The notes: a model not told the origin generated them from the sequence alone. Numbered from the stretch's first letter, positions 1 to 7,721 are shown. The stretch: DNA of 13,209 bases from Amoeboradix gromovi (GCA_018985225.1 JADGIF010000239.1:1-13209), one strand, 5' to 3'. Numbers and translations are program-made.

Positions 1-417
1 CCAGGAGATAGTACAGCTAATACAAGGGCATATGGAATATCTGTCAGAGAGATTCCCTTCCCAGGGTTCCAGGATTTCCAGGTCGTTTTCAAAGATCTTG
101 ACCACAAATGAATCAGATATGGACTTTTTGAAAAAGTTCTTTTTAAACGAAAGCATCACGCAATAAATACTCTGGATCTTATTTAATGCAAGCAGCTTGC
201 GCCCTAATCTACCAGTCATGGATGAGATGCAGTGCACGCGTAAGTAAGAGTTGCACTTCCGTGAAATAAACGCCAGTATGTGTTTCTTGCTTTGGCTTTC
301 ATGATTCTTGAAGCTTTCATAGTGTGGCTATGAATCAAATTCAACTGGCCTTGGACGATATGATATAAAATTGAGTATTAACCCTCTGGAGCACTGATTA
401 TAACTGGTGCCAACGAG
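1..417 (-). CDS. partial gene, possible POT1-like OB-fold protein (runs off left edge)
   Basis: On the minus strand one frame is open from 327 down to base 1 (109 codons). A second stretch, 417 to 346, lies in the same frame and is separated only by an 18-nt GT...AG segment containing a TAG. Joined, the frame has no stop over about 130 codons. The part LLALNKIQ...SFVVKIFEND resembles the start of the second OB fold of POT1, the telomere single-strand binding protein (compare human LLKLCDVQ...SFLLKVWDG, recalled). That is a weak, by-eye match, and any OB-fold protein is possible. No start is fixed: in-frame ATGs at 219 and 156 lie inside the open frame. A short ORF starting at ATG 585 could be the first exon, joined by an intron of about 90 nt, but this is unresolved. 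The gene is divergent from the one at 631. Its C-terminus is outside the window. Confidence 0.5.
328..345 (-). other. probable 18-nt spliceosomal intron
   Basis: Minus strand: GT at 345-344, AG at 329-328, with ATTCATAG at the 3' end, close to the ATTCATGTAG end of the phosphatase intron. The segment contains an in-frame TAG. Its length is a multiple of three, so removal joins the frames on both sides (CGT CCA AGG CCA | CCA CAC TAT). Unlike the two introns in the phosphatase and channel genes, there is no conserved protein motif across this junction, so it rests on frame continuity and similarity of the 3' end. Confidence 0.5.
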
Positions 418-420
418 CTG

Positions 421-630
421 GTTTTACGCAATTTTCATCACCTTTTTTGTTCGTCTGCTCTTTTACACAAAGCTTCTTGTTTTTCCAACAATACACCTTT
501 ATTTTACGATAAGACTGATTTCAAATTGAGATAATTGCACCATTTTAGCTCCAATCAAAGAAATTCGTATTCGGCAAATATTCATTTTGTTGCCATTGTT
601 TTCACAACCTGAACCGTACATTTACCAACG
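421..630. other. divergent 5' region between the left-edge gene and the 142-aa gene
   Basis: About 210 bases lie between two divergently transcribed genes, so promoters for both should be here. The minus strand also carries a 28-codon ORF beginning at ATG 585 and stopping at 499. It ends in a GTAAAA sequence at 507 that could be a 5' splice site leading to the AG at 418. No clear TATA box was recognised. Confidence 0.35.
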
Positions 631-1059
631 ATGCTAATTAAAAGGAAAACCTTCAAAATTCACATGCAACCTCGCCCATCCATAGTCGGATATATATTGT
701 TCAACATTGGTCTGTTTTTGTTCCACTTACCTAGTAATTGGCTTTACATGTTTGTTTTGTTCATATTTAGCTTAGTGTGCACTCTGCATCATCTTTATGA
801 TCCTGACTTTGTATATTTTGAGAAATGGGTATTGTTAGTGTTAAGTATTTACATGTGTGTATTTTTGTATCTTTACCTTTTCAAATTAGATATCATATAT
901 CAAAAACTGCTTAAATATATACCCTCATTGAATTTTAACGAGACTCTACTGATTATGTATATTCTGTCTATACAATTTTGTTTGGTTTCTTCTGTCATTG
1001 TTATTTTTGCCAGTTCTCAACGCAGATATCTAACGACAAAACAGCTTTATTTAGTTTAA
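631..1059 (+). CDS. small multi-pass membrane protein, family not recognised
   Basis: 142 residues from ATG 631 to TAA 1057-1059. I do not recognise the family. The sequence is strongly hydrophobic, with roughly four membrane segments: about residues 18-33, 38-56, 66-86 and 105-127. A basic N-terminus (KRKTFK) and a basic C-terminal stretch (SSQRRYLTTK) flank them, and no signal peptide cleavage site is obvious. The reading frame is intact and rich in TTT, TTG and ATA codons, unlike the G+C-richer gene it converges on. An AATAAA lies five bases after the stop. A small ER or mitochondrial membrane protein is plausible, but that is only inference from size and hydrophobicity. Confidence 0.6.
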   Translation: MLIKRKTFKIHMQPRPSIVGYILFNIGLFLFHLPSNWLYMFVLFIFSLVCTLHHLYDPDFVYFEKWVLLVLSIYMCVFLYLYLFKLDIIYQKLLKYIPSLNFNETLLIMYILSIQFCLVSSVIVIFASSQRRYLTTKQLYLV

Positions 1060-1063
1060 TATT

Positions 1064-1075
1064 AATAAATTTATT
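1064..1075. terminator. bidirectional poly(A) signal AATAAATTTATT
   Basis: A perfect 12-bp palindrome gives AATAAA on the plus strand (1064-1069), 4 bases beyond the stop of the upstream gene. It gives AATAAA on the minus strand (1075-1070), whose first A is the last base of the TGA of the converging gene. One short element could therefore serve both 3' ends. Confidence 0.55.
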
Positions 1076-3249
1076 CAGTTTAAAATGACTTGTTTAACAT
1101 TAGCCATCAATGCCAGTTCCTTGATCTCAGTGCTTGCGACTATTTCTATGGCCATGTACTCCAAATTCTTTAAATACCACCCAAGCATTCCAAGCACCTC
1201 TTCTGTCTCAAAGGACCTGTATATCCTGCATCCTGCTACCATCTCTTTTACTCTTGCCTGCTGGTGCTCATCAAACAGCTTGATTGAATCGCTCTTCATC
1301 AAAAACGTGCAGTCCTCGTTTTCTTTGATATAGCGCATCACGGCATCCGAGTTGCACTCTATACTGTGCGAGTGTATCATTACCAGTCTGCTCTTCCTTT
1401 CGAACACCTCCAACTCAAATCCTATGGGCCCTGCAACCATAAGACTGACTTTCTCCACATTTTCAAACCTCTTGTATCTCAGCAGCGCAAGGCTCAGATG
1501 CTTTGGCAGTACCACCACGTTCGATCTGTCTGCAGCGTCAACCGCTCTTGTCCCCAGTAGACCCCTCAATAACTTTGATTCCATCGTATCCGAGTAGACA
1601 TGTATGTTCGCCACTCCGTCTAGCTGATCTAGCACTTTGCTATAAAGAGTCTTGCGAAGCATCTTGTTCCAGTTCTGCTTCCCATCCGACCTTACCGAAC
1701 CCAGCTTATCCCTGTGGTTGAACAGGTTGTTGAACAGCTTGTTGCTGTCGTTTGGTGGCAAAGTGAGAGTTATGAACAGCTGGCTACTATTCTTGAACTC
1801 CGATGGAACATTGGGCACTCTGCAAGGTCTGCAATAGAACCCAAACGTGTACTGGTCAGGAAACACCATGAGAGGGACGAGCTTGCTGTCGACAAGATAC
1901 GCGCTGCAGTAATGCTCCGAATAGCCTGAATCAAGAACCGCAGAATAGAACTTAAGTGATCCGACATTGTCAGTCAGCATCTTCTGAAATAAGTCAGCTT
2001 TGCAAATGTAATCGAAAGATACTGCATTTATTTGTTTTAACAAAAGACTCAGTGACTCCATGTCCGGGCGGTGACTAAACAAAGACACGGTGAATCCTTT
2101 GCAACCAAACACATTGACCTTCAAAGATATGTTGATCAAACCATCGCTGAATCCCACCTGGGACCACAGGTCTTCAGTACTAGGGACTGCATCAAGTGTT
2201 TCCCTACCTGCAACCTCGATTGCGGAGGGGGTTTCTGGTGCACCGGTAGTAGCAGATGGCTGAGGGCGCGTGTTGCTTGTGCTGGCTATTTTGGGTGCGG
2301 CAGCAGTCAAGGCATCTGAAGAACCACCAGGACTAGACTTTGGTATGATGAAATTCAAATAGTCCGGCCTAGACTGGACCTGCTTGGCTCTTTTGCGCTT
2401 CGAAGCAGCATGCTCAAGCGTGCGTTTTCTGCTCGGGACAGAAGATTTCAGTTGATCAATCGAGTCAAAATGAATGCTTTTCAAATAAGCGTTCAACTGC
2501 TCAGTGCCGAGGACATAGTTTTCATATATCTTGCAAGCATCGAGCGCTACGGATTTGAGAAAGTGGCAGTGAAAGTCAAACCGCTCCTCGAAAGTGTCGT
2601 AGTAGTGATTGGTGATCTTGGAAAGGGAGCCGTTGAACAGCTCGGTTAGCTTGTCGTTGAAGTTGATGCCACATTTGGATTCAACAAAATCCGATATGCT
2701 GAGGACTCTGAGAGAGTCTACAGACTCTTGGGTTGCCTGAACAGCCTCAGTCCCGTCGTCTTGGAGTATGTTCCACTTGCACTTGATCGCTAAGAAGGGG
2801 CGCCTGCGCTCTTCGTCTACTTCCAGCTTGATTGATTGGATGCCCTGGAATGCTTTTGAAAACAGCTTGAAGTTGGCCTCCTCTTCGGTTGTGTCCAAGC
2901 TATCAAAGTACTCCTCCACATGTTCGTCGATAGTCGAGTTGGTTTCCGGTTCGATAGACATATCCGCAAATGACTCCCAGCTTACCATGTACAGCTTCAG
3001 CACCCTGTTCTCCCTGATTCCAGCAACGTGCTTGACTATTTTATCCACATAGAATGCCCCGTTCGAGGCGTGCACCAGGATTCTTTCCGTGATCAATGGG
3101 TTCTGGTTCCATGTCTCCAGCATCAGCTTATACAAGTCCGATGTGGATGTCGAGCTACGGACCGCTCTACCATATGCTTCTAGTATGTTCAGTAGCTGCG
3201 CTCTGGTGAATCTTTTGATCACCCTGATCTTCTCATCTTGTGTGGCCAT
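1075..3249 (-). CDS. large predicted nuclear protein, unrecognised (CENP-N/Chl4-like only as a guess)
   Basis: 724 residues from ATG 3249 to TGA 1077-1075. The frame is open four codons further up, but only from a TTG. Visible structure: an N-terminal helical part beginning KRFTRAQLLNILEAYG (residues 12-27); a mixed alpha/beta region to about 270; a bipartite basic cluster RKR...KRKRAK (about 274-289) typical of nuclear localisation; a Ser/Thr/Ala/Pro-rich linker (about 305-360); and a second folded half of about 360 residues with many beta-like segments. I do not recognise a family. The order of an N-terminal helical part and beta-rich parts faintly recalls kinetochore CENP-N/Chl4, but it is much longer and the idea is untested. 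Base composition is clearly richer in G+C than its neighbours, with frequent AGC, CTG and GTC codons. The 3' end abuts the convergent gene, 15 bases away. Confidence 0.7.
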   Translation of the reverse strand: MATQDEKIRVIKRFTRAQLLNILEAYGRAVRSSTSTSDLYKLMLETWNQNPLITERILVHASNGAFYVDKIVKHVAGIRENRVLKLYMVSWESFADMSIEPETNSTIDEHVEEYFDSLDTTEEEANFKLFSKAFQGIQSIKLEVDEERRRPFLAIKCKWNILQDDGTEAVQATQESVDSLRVLSISDFVESKCGINFNDKLTELFNGSLSKITNHYYDTFEERFDFHCHFLKSVALDACKIYENYVLGTEQLNAYLKSIHFDSIDQLKSSVPSRKRTLEHAASKRKRAKQVQSRPDYLNFIIPKSSPGGSSDALTAAAPKIASTSNTRPQPSATTGAPETPSAIEVAGRETLDAVPSTEDLWSQVGFSDGLINISLKVNVFGCKGFTVSLFSHRPDMESLSLLLKQINAVSFDYICKADLFQKMLTDNVGSLKFYSAVLDSGYSEHYCSAYLVDSKLVPLMVFPDQYTFGFYCRPCRVPNVPSEFKNSSQLFITLTLPPNDSNKLFNNLFNHRDKLGSVRSDGKQNWNKMLRKTLYSKVLDQLDGVANIHVYSDTMESKLLRGLLGTRAVDAADRSNVVVLPKHLSLALLRYKRFENVEKVSLMVAGPIGFELEVFERKSRLVMIHSHSIECNSDAVMRYIKENEDCTFLMKSDSIKLFDEHQQARVKEMVAGCRIYRSFETEEVLGMLGWYLKNLEYMAIEIVASTEIKELALMANVKQVILN

Positions 3250-3631
3250 GAGCTGTCTCAAAAATGAATCCTTTTATTGTCGAAAGTACATGCATGATAC
3301 GCCCTACCTTGCTTGCGGGATGAACACTACTCACGCTTTATTTTCTACTCAATGCCATGCACTGGTGCATTTTAGGGTGGTGACAAACAGCTATCAAAAG
3401 TTACGGCAGTGTATCGAGGCTTCCTAAACTAAAAATCAGAACACAATCTTAAGGTTGATTTTGATTATTAACTCTCTTAGAAGAATGTAAAGACCAGTTG
3501 ATACTGTTTTCACTAGCATATATAGGTAACGGAAAATATGAAGTAAAACCACTCTGTTGCTTATAGCTCAGGTATACCATAGCAGATTGTAATACAAATC
3601 TGAAAGTGAGAACTGAAAATCAATAAAACAA
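3250..3631. other. gene-free stretch between two minus-strand genes
   Basis: About 380 bases upstream of the 724-residue gene and downstream of the Bax inhibitor gene. The first 170 bases share the higher G+C of the large gene; the remainder is A+T-rich. A small inverted repeat, ATGCAC-TG-GTGCAT, lies around 3355-3369. A plus-strand open frame entering from 3089 is the shadow of the large gene. I see no tRNA, conserved motif or gene remnant here. Confidence 0.4.
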
Positions 3632-4300
3632 CTAACTTGATTTATTTCTCTTTTTCTTTTGCTGTTTTTCATTTAACAAAAGTGCAATTCTAACAAACAA
3701 TGCTACAGCATCAACATATAGGTCTGCAGCAGCTCTTAAAACATCAATTTGCCCTTGCTCAGCCTTGTAAATCATGACTTGTGTATCATAAAGAATGTAT
3801 GTTGCAAAAACTAAAATTCCTATGACGAGCTCGAAATACAAGTTTAATCTGATTCCAAATATCCAGGATGCAAAAGAATTAGCAATTAAAATCATAGATC
3901 CAGTAGATATTAGTGACATGATGTACGACATATATCTTGTGGGAGAACTTAGGACACTTGCACTAAAAGCAAAAAACACAAGAGATGTATACAGCAATGC
4001 TTGCAAAACCAATTCTTGCGGAATGAACTCAAGAAAGTGAATTGATGCACCTTTGGCTACTGCAAATGATATAAACGCTGCTTGTTTGTATGGCTTGCTA
4101 AATGATCCGAATAAAGCAATGTAACTTAGCATTGCCACTGGTGCAGCCACTATTCGAGGAATAGGCAGAACGTAACCACAAATAGCAAGCACAAATCCAA
4201 ATGACAACCATGCATAAACTTGCGTTACCTGTCTTTTGACTGCTGGTTTTAATGGTGCAAAATCTAATAATTTTGAGATTGGAATTTGAACGGTTTCCAT
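3632..4300 (-). CDS. Bax inhibitor-1 family protein (TMBIM6-like)
   Basis: 222 residues from ATG 4300 to TAG, the usual length for BI-1 (about 237 in human). These are ER membrane proteins that moderate ER calcium leak and stress-induced cell death. Six to seven hydrophobic segments span about residues 28-210. The family signature near the C-terminus is clear: YDTQVMIYKAEQG (171-183), followed by a D-rich helix (DLYVDAVALF, 193-202) and a lysine-rich tail KQQKKKRNKSS as in animal BI-1. Asp172 and Asp197 fall about where the di-aspartyl pH sensor of bacterial YetJ lies (family knowledge; alignment by eye). The N-terminus ISKLLDFAPLKPAVKRQ matches the family's short cytosolic lead. An AATAAA sits inside the last coding codons (RNK), 10 bases before the stop, so the 3' UTR is probably very short. 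Confidence 0.93.
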   Translation of the reverse strand: METVQIPISKLLDFAPLKPAVKRQVTQVYAWLSFGFVLAICGYVLPIPRIVAAPVAMLSYIALFGSFSKPYKQAAFISFAVAKGASIHFLEFIPQELVLQALLYTSLVFFAFSASVLSSPTRYMSYIMSLISTGSMILIANSFASWIFGIRLNLYFELVIGILVFATYILYDTQVMIYKAEQGQIDVLRAAADLYVDAVALFVRIALLLNEKQQKKKRNKSS

Positions 4301-4681
4301 TTATTTGTTTCATCTGGGGTGTAGAATCATTCTAGAAAATGGGATGATTGAAGTTATACCTTGACGATTTAACGACTACTTCTGCTCAATAACGCTAAGT
4401 TTCATTTTCATTAGCGAATATGGTTTGCTTCTTCAGTCAAATAAAAATTGTTCTGTAGATTTTTGTCTTTGGTCACATCCATTTTGTTTCCATAGGCGTG
4501 GGAAATGGTATCGCTGACAGTTTATATAAACTGTTGGCAGAGCGACTGGCCTTGTCAGTTTCTCTAGGAACTAGGAGTTATAGCGAGGATGCGCATATCC
4601 CTATTTAAAATTTAAAATGCACAATTGCTTGTGCTTTTGAATCGGAAATGATGTTTTCTCAAGCATAAAATAACAAATTTA
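4301..4681. other. intergenic region with palindromic TATA-like site
   Basis: About 380 bases between the start of the Bax inhibitor gene and the end of the oxygenase gene, both minus strand. It should contain the Bax inhibitor promoter. It includes an 18-bp perfect palindrome centred on TATATA. A 49-codon plus-strand open stretch (about 4460-4606), without a start codon of its own, lies over the palindrome. I could not tie that stretch to any protein family. Confidence 0.4.
4517..4534. promoter_or_regulatory. 18-bp perfect palindrome ACAGTTTATATAAACTGT
   Basis: The sequence is identical on both strands and has TATATAAA at its centre on each. It lies about 217 bases upstream of the Bax inhibitor start. 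It may be a dimeric regulator site or a symmetric TATA element; the function is inferred from symmetry only. Confidence 0.35.
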
Positions 4682-5611
4682 TTAATCTATTTGCCTTATG
4701 TTGATATTTATCCTCATGTTGTTATCTTTGAGAAACTTAAATACATCATTATAATCTAACAAATCACAATTCTCTAATTTGCTAAAATCCGAGGCCCTTA
4801 TCTTAGGAACTCCATGGTAAGCATATCTACACTCTCCATACATCAAAAGAGCATCCCCAGAACGCATTTCAACGGCAACAGGTGGATCTTTTCTATCTTT
4901 AGTCCCCATTAGCAAAACTCCAGTTGCACCTAAGCTAAAAGAGCATAAAGGCACTTCCATATTAGATTCAGATAGATCCACGTGTGCCATCATTCTATCG
5001 CATTGCTTGTAATAATTAACGACACCAGCTTCAATATGAATACTATCGTATTTAGTGTACGGAAATGAAGCCTTGACAATCTTTTGAGTTGCGCTGTTTA
5101 TTAAAGCAGGAATGGGATATGACGTAGCAGTATACTTACGGTTAACCCAGTCAAATTCTCTACCGAGAATAGTCCATCTCAGTTTCTTTAACAAAGTATG
5201 AGAAGGTACATTTTTAATTTGCTTTCTAGCGTAAGGGCGATTTGTAACGGGACAAATTCCTTGAAATTGCTTCTGTTTTATCAACACTTCGTCTTGAAGC
5301 TGGTATGATTTAAAAATATCAATACCGTCGCCTAATTCATAATCCTTTTCAAGCACAGTAGGAAACTGATTTGGGTAGGTCACTATAGAATTATACAACA
5401 TATGTTGCTGCTCCAATGTTGATAATGCGTTTCTAATCAATAAACAACCTGGTAGTGGAGATTGTATTAGTTGCATTTCACCAATATAGACTTCATCAGA
5501 AAGTGTGCATCTCAAACTGATTTGATTGCTAGCCAAAATTTCATTCTTGACATCTATATTATTGTGTTGATGTAGTTTTTCAGCAGCTCGAAATGCAGTC
5601 TCCTGTGTCAT
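4682..5611 (-). CDS. AlkB-family 2-oxoglutarate/Fe(II) dioxygenase, ALKBH1-like
   Basis: 309 residues from ATG 5611 to TAA. The double-stranded beta-helix core lies in the C-terminal half. The iron ligands are visible as H210-x-D212 (MMAHVDLSE) and H266 (AYHGVPKI). The 2-oxoglutarate-binding arginines are R300 and R306 in RININIRQ, matching the N-x-R ending of AlkB proteins. GVVNYYKQCDRMMAHVDLSE, CSFSLGATGVLLMG and PPVAVEMRSGDALLMYGECR line up well with human ALKBH1, which demethylates nucleic acids, notably tRNA m1A and mitochondrial tRNA. The N-terminal 120 residues are less conserved, as is usual. All catalytic residues are present, so it should be active. The stop codon is fused to a poly(A) signal (TAATAAA). 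Subfamily assignment is by eye; the exact substrate cannot be told. Confidence 0.9.
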   Translation of the reverse strand: MTQETAFRAAEKLHQHNNIDVKNEILASNQISLRCTLSDEVYIGEMQLIQSPLPGCLLIRNALSTLEQQHMLYNSIVTYPNQFPTVLEKDYELGDGIDIFKSYQLQDEVLIKQKQFQGICPVTNRPYARKQIKNVPSHTLLKKLRWTILGREFDWVNRKYTATSYPIPALINSATQKIVKASFPYTKYDSIHIEAGVVNYYKQCDRMMAHVDLSESNMEVPLCSFSLGATGVLLMGTKDRKDPPVAVEMRSGDALLMYGECRYAYHGVPKIRASDFSKLENCDLLDYNDVFKFLKDNNMRININIRQID

Positions 5612-5943
5612 GTAGTCAGAATGAATTAAAAGCTAGCGTGCCAATAGTTCGCCTAAAGCATGGACAATAAAACATGAGATATTTCTTCTTTAGTCTGCCT
5701 TTCGAGAAATATGTGTTTAAGAGTTTATCTAGAATTTGCAGATGGGACATCAAATATAAAAACTGGACTAACTTTCTGCAGCAACTTGGAACATTATTTC
5801 AGCTTTATTAGTTTTATGGATTTGAGAGGCGAGTTGACATTAAGCTAGTTGCGGAGTTGACGAGTATAAAAGGAGAATAAATATTCTGTACAGCTATTCT
5901 CTTACTCTTCATCCAATCTTTATTTCAAATAAACCTCTGATTC
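5612..5943. other. intergenic, promoter region
   Basis: About 330 bases upstream of the oxygenase gene (minus strand) and upstream of the CRIPT-like remnant (plus strand). Contains a good TATA box on the plus strand near its right end. I found no further open frame or RNA gene. Confidence 0.4.
5865..5873 (+). promoter_or_regulatory. TATA box TATAAAAGG
   Basis: A textbook TATA sequence on the plus strand, 71 bases before the ATG at 5944 that opens the CRIPT-like remnant. It supports the idea that a plus-strand gene once started here, or still does. Confidence 0.35.
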
Positions 5944-6218
5944 ATGGTACTGATTCATAATAGGGTATATTTTCATTTAAGAACTGTCCAGAAAGAACTG
6001 TCTTGCCCATAAATAGAGACCTTTCCTAACAAAGTTATGGCCAAGAGAATGCAAAAGCTTTCATACACCAGTAAATCAAAGAAATGTAGTGTCTGTGAGA
6101 ATGAAATAGATAAGAGTACCGTCTAAGAAAATGCACCTTTTGCTTAGATGCTCAAAGACCTCATATATTTGAACGAGATGCAGGGTCTTCTAGTTTTATT
6201 TTGAAAAGAGGAATATAA
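5944..6218 (+). pseudogene. frame-broken CRIPT-like zinc-ribbon remnant
   Basis: The frame from ATG 5944 has one TAA (6010-6012). It then reads NKVMAKRM...KKCSVC and stops at 6124. The neighbouring frame continues at 6129 with KCTFCLDAQRPHIF to TAA 6216-6218. CSVC and CTFC are separated by 11 residues, the same spacing as in CRIPT (CRIC-11-CQGC, recalled), and NKVMAKRMQ...Y resembles the NKLLSKKARY stretch that precedes it in CRIPT. In a third frame, FKNCPERTVLPINRD recalls the CRIPT N-terminus. The third CxxC of CRIPT is absent. No single splice of GT...AG type repairs the second break, so I read this as a decayed gene. Alternatives are an unrelated small zinc protein, sequencing errors, or more unusual splicing. 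CRIPT is a small spliceosome/dendritic-protein family member; identity is tentative. Confidence 0.3.
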
Positions 6219-6547
6219 TCAATGAAAGAAAATTGGTATAATAGAAGATCATTTATTAATGATAGCATTTCCTCCATATGGTGCACCTTTAAAAACGAGT
6301 TAGTCTAGTTTTTATATTTGGTGTCCCAGATTATTCCCAAATTAAAGAAGTAAACAGCATATAGTTCGATGTCACTGTGCGTCACAACTCTCAATTTTGA
6401 ATTAATAAGACAAAATCAGGGACGCTGAATATTCTAGCATGCTAAACATTTCATAGTTTATTGATTCGGCTGAAGTGGTTTGTTCTGTGCCGAAAAGTTC
6501 TCAAGAGTGTAAAAATTTCTGCGCATGAGTTCCTAAGAGATCTAATT
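6219..6547. other. A+T-rich intergenic stretch
   Basis: About 330 bases between the CRIPT-like remnant and the 3' end of the uL16m gene. There are only short open frames (for example ATG 6258, 14 codons) and no recognisable motif, RNA gene or repeat. Confidence 0.4.
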
Positions 6548-7174
6548 TTACTGGTTAATTATTACTTTACATTTGCAAGGTAGTTTAAATGCAGCCTGTT
6601 TCAGCGCTTCAAGCGCCAATTCTCGAGGAAGCCATTGCTCAACTTGAGCAGCAGTCGGAAGCGGTAGCTGATATCCAATTTTAGGTAGCGATACGGCTCT
6701 GGCGTGCTTTCTCATTAACTGATCTTTCTTCTTTAAATCTAACAAATTCTGATCAATTTGAAAAGTAGAGGACGGGCTTGCGTGCGCAATCATGGGGTGT
6801 ATTCCTATTTCAAACACTATTTTACCCTCAGGAACCCTAGCCATATAATGATCTACATCTGCTTTACCTTTTCCCATGCGAACACCAATTGCCTTCTTAG
6901 TCACAGGAATATCTGGAACAACTCTTAAAAACATTTGTAAATTCTTGCTGTCCAAGGTCCTTTTGGTGGTTTTACGAGCAGATTCTAATTGTTGAATAGT
7001 TAGCCTTGTACCTTCCAAAACTTGCAGCCCAAATTGACCGTGACAGAGTGTTCTTCCTTTTGTGGACATATTCACGTTGACAGGTATTCTACCTTTAAAT
7101 TTCTTCTTGTACTTAATGTTTTGCGGTTGTTGAAGTTCTCTCAAGTATCTTCTAAACATTAATAGTTTGGACAT
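6548..7174 (-). CDS. mitochondrial large-subunit ribosomal protein uL16m
   Basis: 208 residues from ATG 7174 to TAA. uL16 binds 23S-type rRNA near the peptidyl-transferase centre and tRNA entry of the mitochondrial ribosome. Family features are clear: KYKKKFKGRIPV (21-32), STKGRTLCHGQFGLQVLEG (37-55), RLTIQQLESARKTTKR (57-72), LRVVPDIPVT (83-92) and the hallmark RMGKGKADVDHY (99-110), followed by VPEGKIVFEIG (114-124). A short basic N-terminus (MSKLLMFRRYLREL) would serve as a mitochondrial targeting sequence. The C-terminal 80 residues go beyond the bacterial core, including EQWLPRELALEALKQAAFKLP, usual for mitochondrial versions. uL16 is mitochondrially encoded in plants and ciliates, so a nuclear copy favours an opisthokont-type host. 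No intron seen. Confidence 0.92.
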   Translation of the reverse strand: MSKLLMFRRYLRELQQPQNIKYKKKFKGRIPVNVNMSTKGRTLCHGQFGLQVLEGTRLTIQQLESARKTTKRTLDSKNLQMFLRVVPDIPVTKKAIGVRMGKGKADVDHYMARVPEGKIVFEIGIHPMIAHASPSSTFQIDQNLLDLKKKDQLMRKHARAVSLPKIGYQLPLPTAAQVEQWLPRELALEALKQAAFKLPCKCKVIINQ

Positions 7175-7498
7175 GCTGTAATTAAAGTCAACTGGAGGGA
7201 CTTGTGTGACAAAAAGAAAATGAAGATTAGATTAGAAAACCCAGCAAAAGTCTCCAAAGCTATGATATACAGATTCTATCAGAACATCGGACTATGACTG
7301 AAATTAGCATCAGCACCGTAAAACACAAAACATGTCTATCTCGTGTATAAAGCGGTTGACCTGGGAAGTGCGTCGGCTGCAAACATGAGCACGGTGGTAG
7401 AGAGATAAAGAGCCAGTTAAACGATCTATTATGGTGATTGCTGCTAACGGGTGCATCAGAAAAGCCGTTGCCGCGCCCCAAAGAAAAGACAGGTTTTT
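7175..7498. other. intergenic region upstream of uL16m
   Basis: About 320 bases between the uL16m start and the inverted-repeat arm, so it probably holds the uL16m promoter. A 25-codon plus-strand ORF (7220-7297) is the only notable open frame and I do not recognise it. Two overlapping minus-strand frames reach into the repeat and look incidental. No RNA gene recognised. Confidence 0.35.
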
Positions 7499-7701
7499 AT
7501 AGCAGGAAAAAGGCTGCTTTGGGGTTTCAAGGTTTATCACAAAGAATGCTGCAGCATGAAAATGAAGACTTTGAAGCAAAAAAGAGAAACTCTTAACAAA
7601 GTGTTGCCCAAGTATTAGAATACGGGATATTTCTGCATGACTATCTTTCGATATTTGTTTTCAAAGTTTGACTAGCTGTTGGAGAGTGTGGCCCATTTTA
7701 C
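7499..7701 (+). repeat. inverted repeat, arm A (203 bp)
   Basis: Reverse complement of 13007-13209 with 202 of 203 bases identical. The single difference is A at 7581 against the pair of C at 13127, and there are no gaps. The inner boundary is sharp: after 7701 the sequences diverge completely. The left boundary is not known because the partner is cut by the window end. The arm stops 20 bases before the ATG of the coiled-coil gene. Confidence 0.95.
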
Positions 7702-7721
7702 AAGTTGGAATCCCCTGTTTT

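Noticed and set aside
3250-3261. Start of the large gene at 3261
   Set aside because: The codon there is TTG; the first ATG in frame is at 3249.
3089-3427. 112-codon plus-strand ORF
   Set aside because: Mostly antisense to the start of the 724-residue gene, with no recognisable protein features.
4460-4606. 49-codon open stretch ending SEDAHIPI
   Set aside because: No ATG without invoking an unsupported 36-nt intron, and no family match; could be chance.
7310-7579. Minus-strand ORF over the left edge of the repeat arm
   Set aside because: No recognisable protein, overlaps promoter-like sequence; the copy in arm B is cut by the window end so conservation cannot be tested.
7668-7721. Upstream TTG start for the coiled-coil protein
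   Set aside because: These codons lie largely in the repeat arm and begin with TTG; ATG 7722 just after the repeat is the simpler start.
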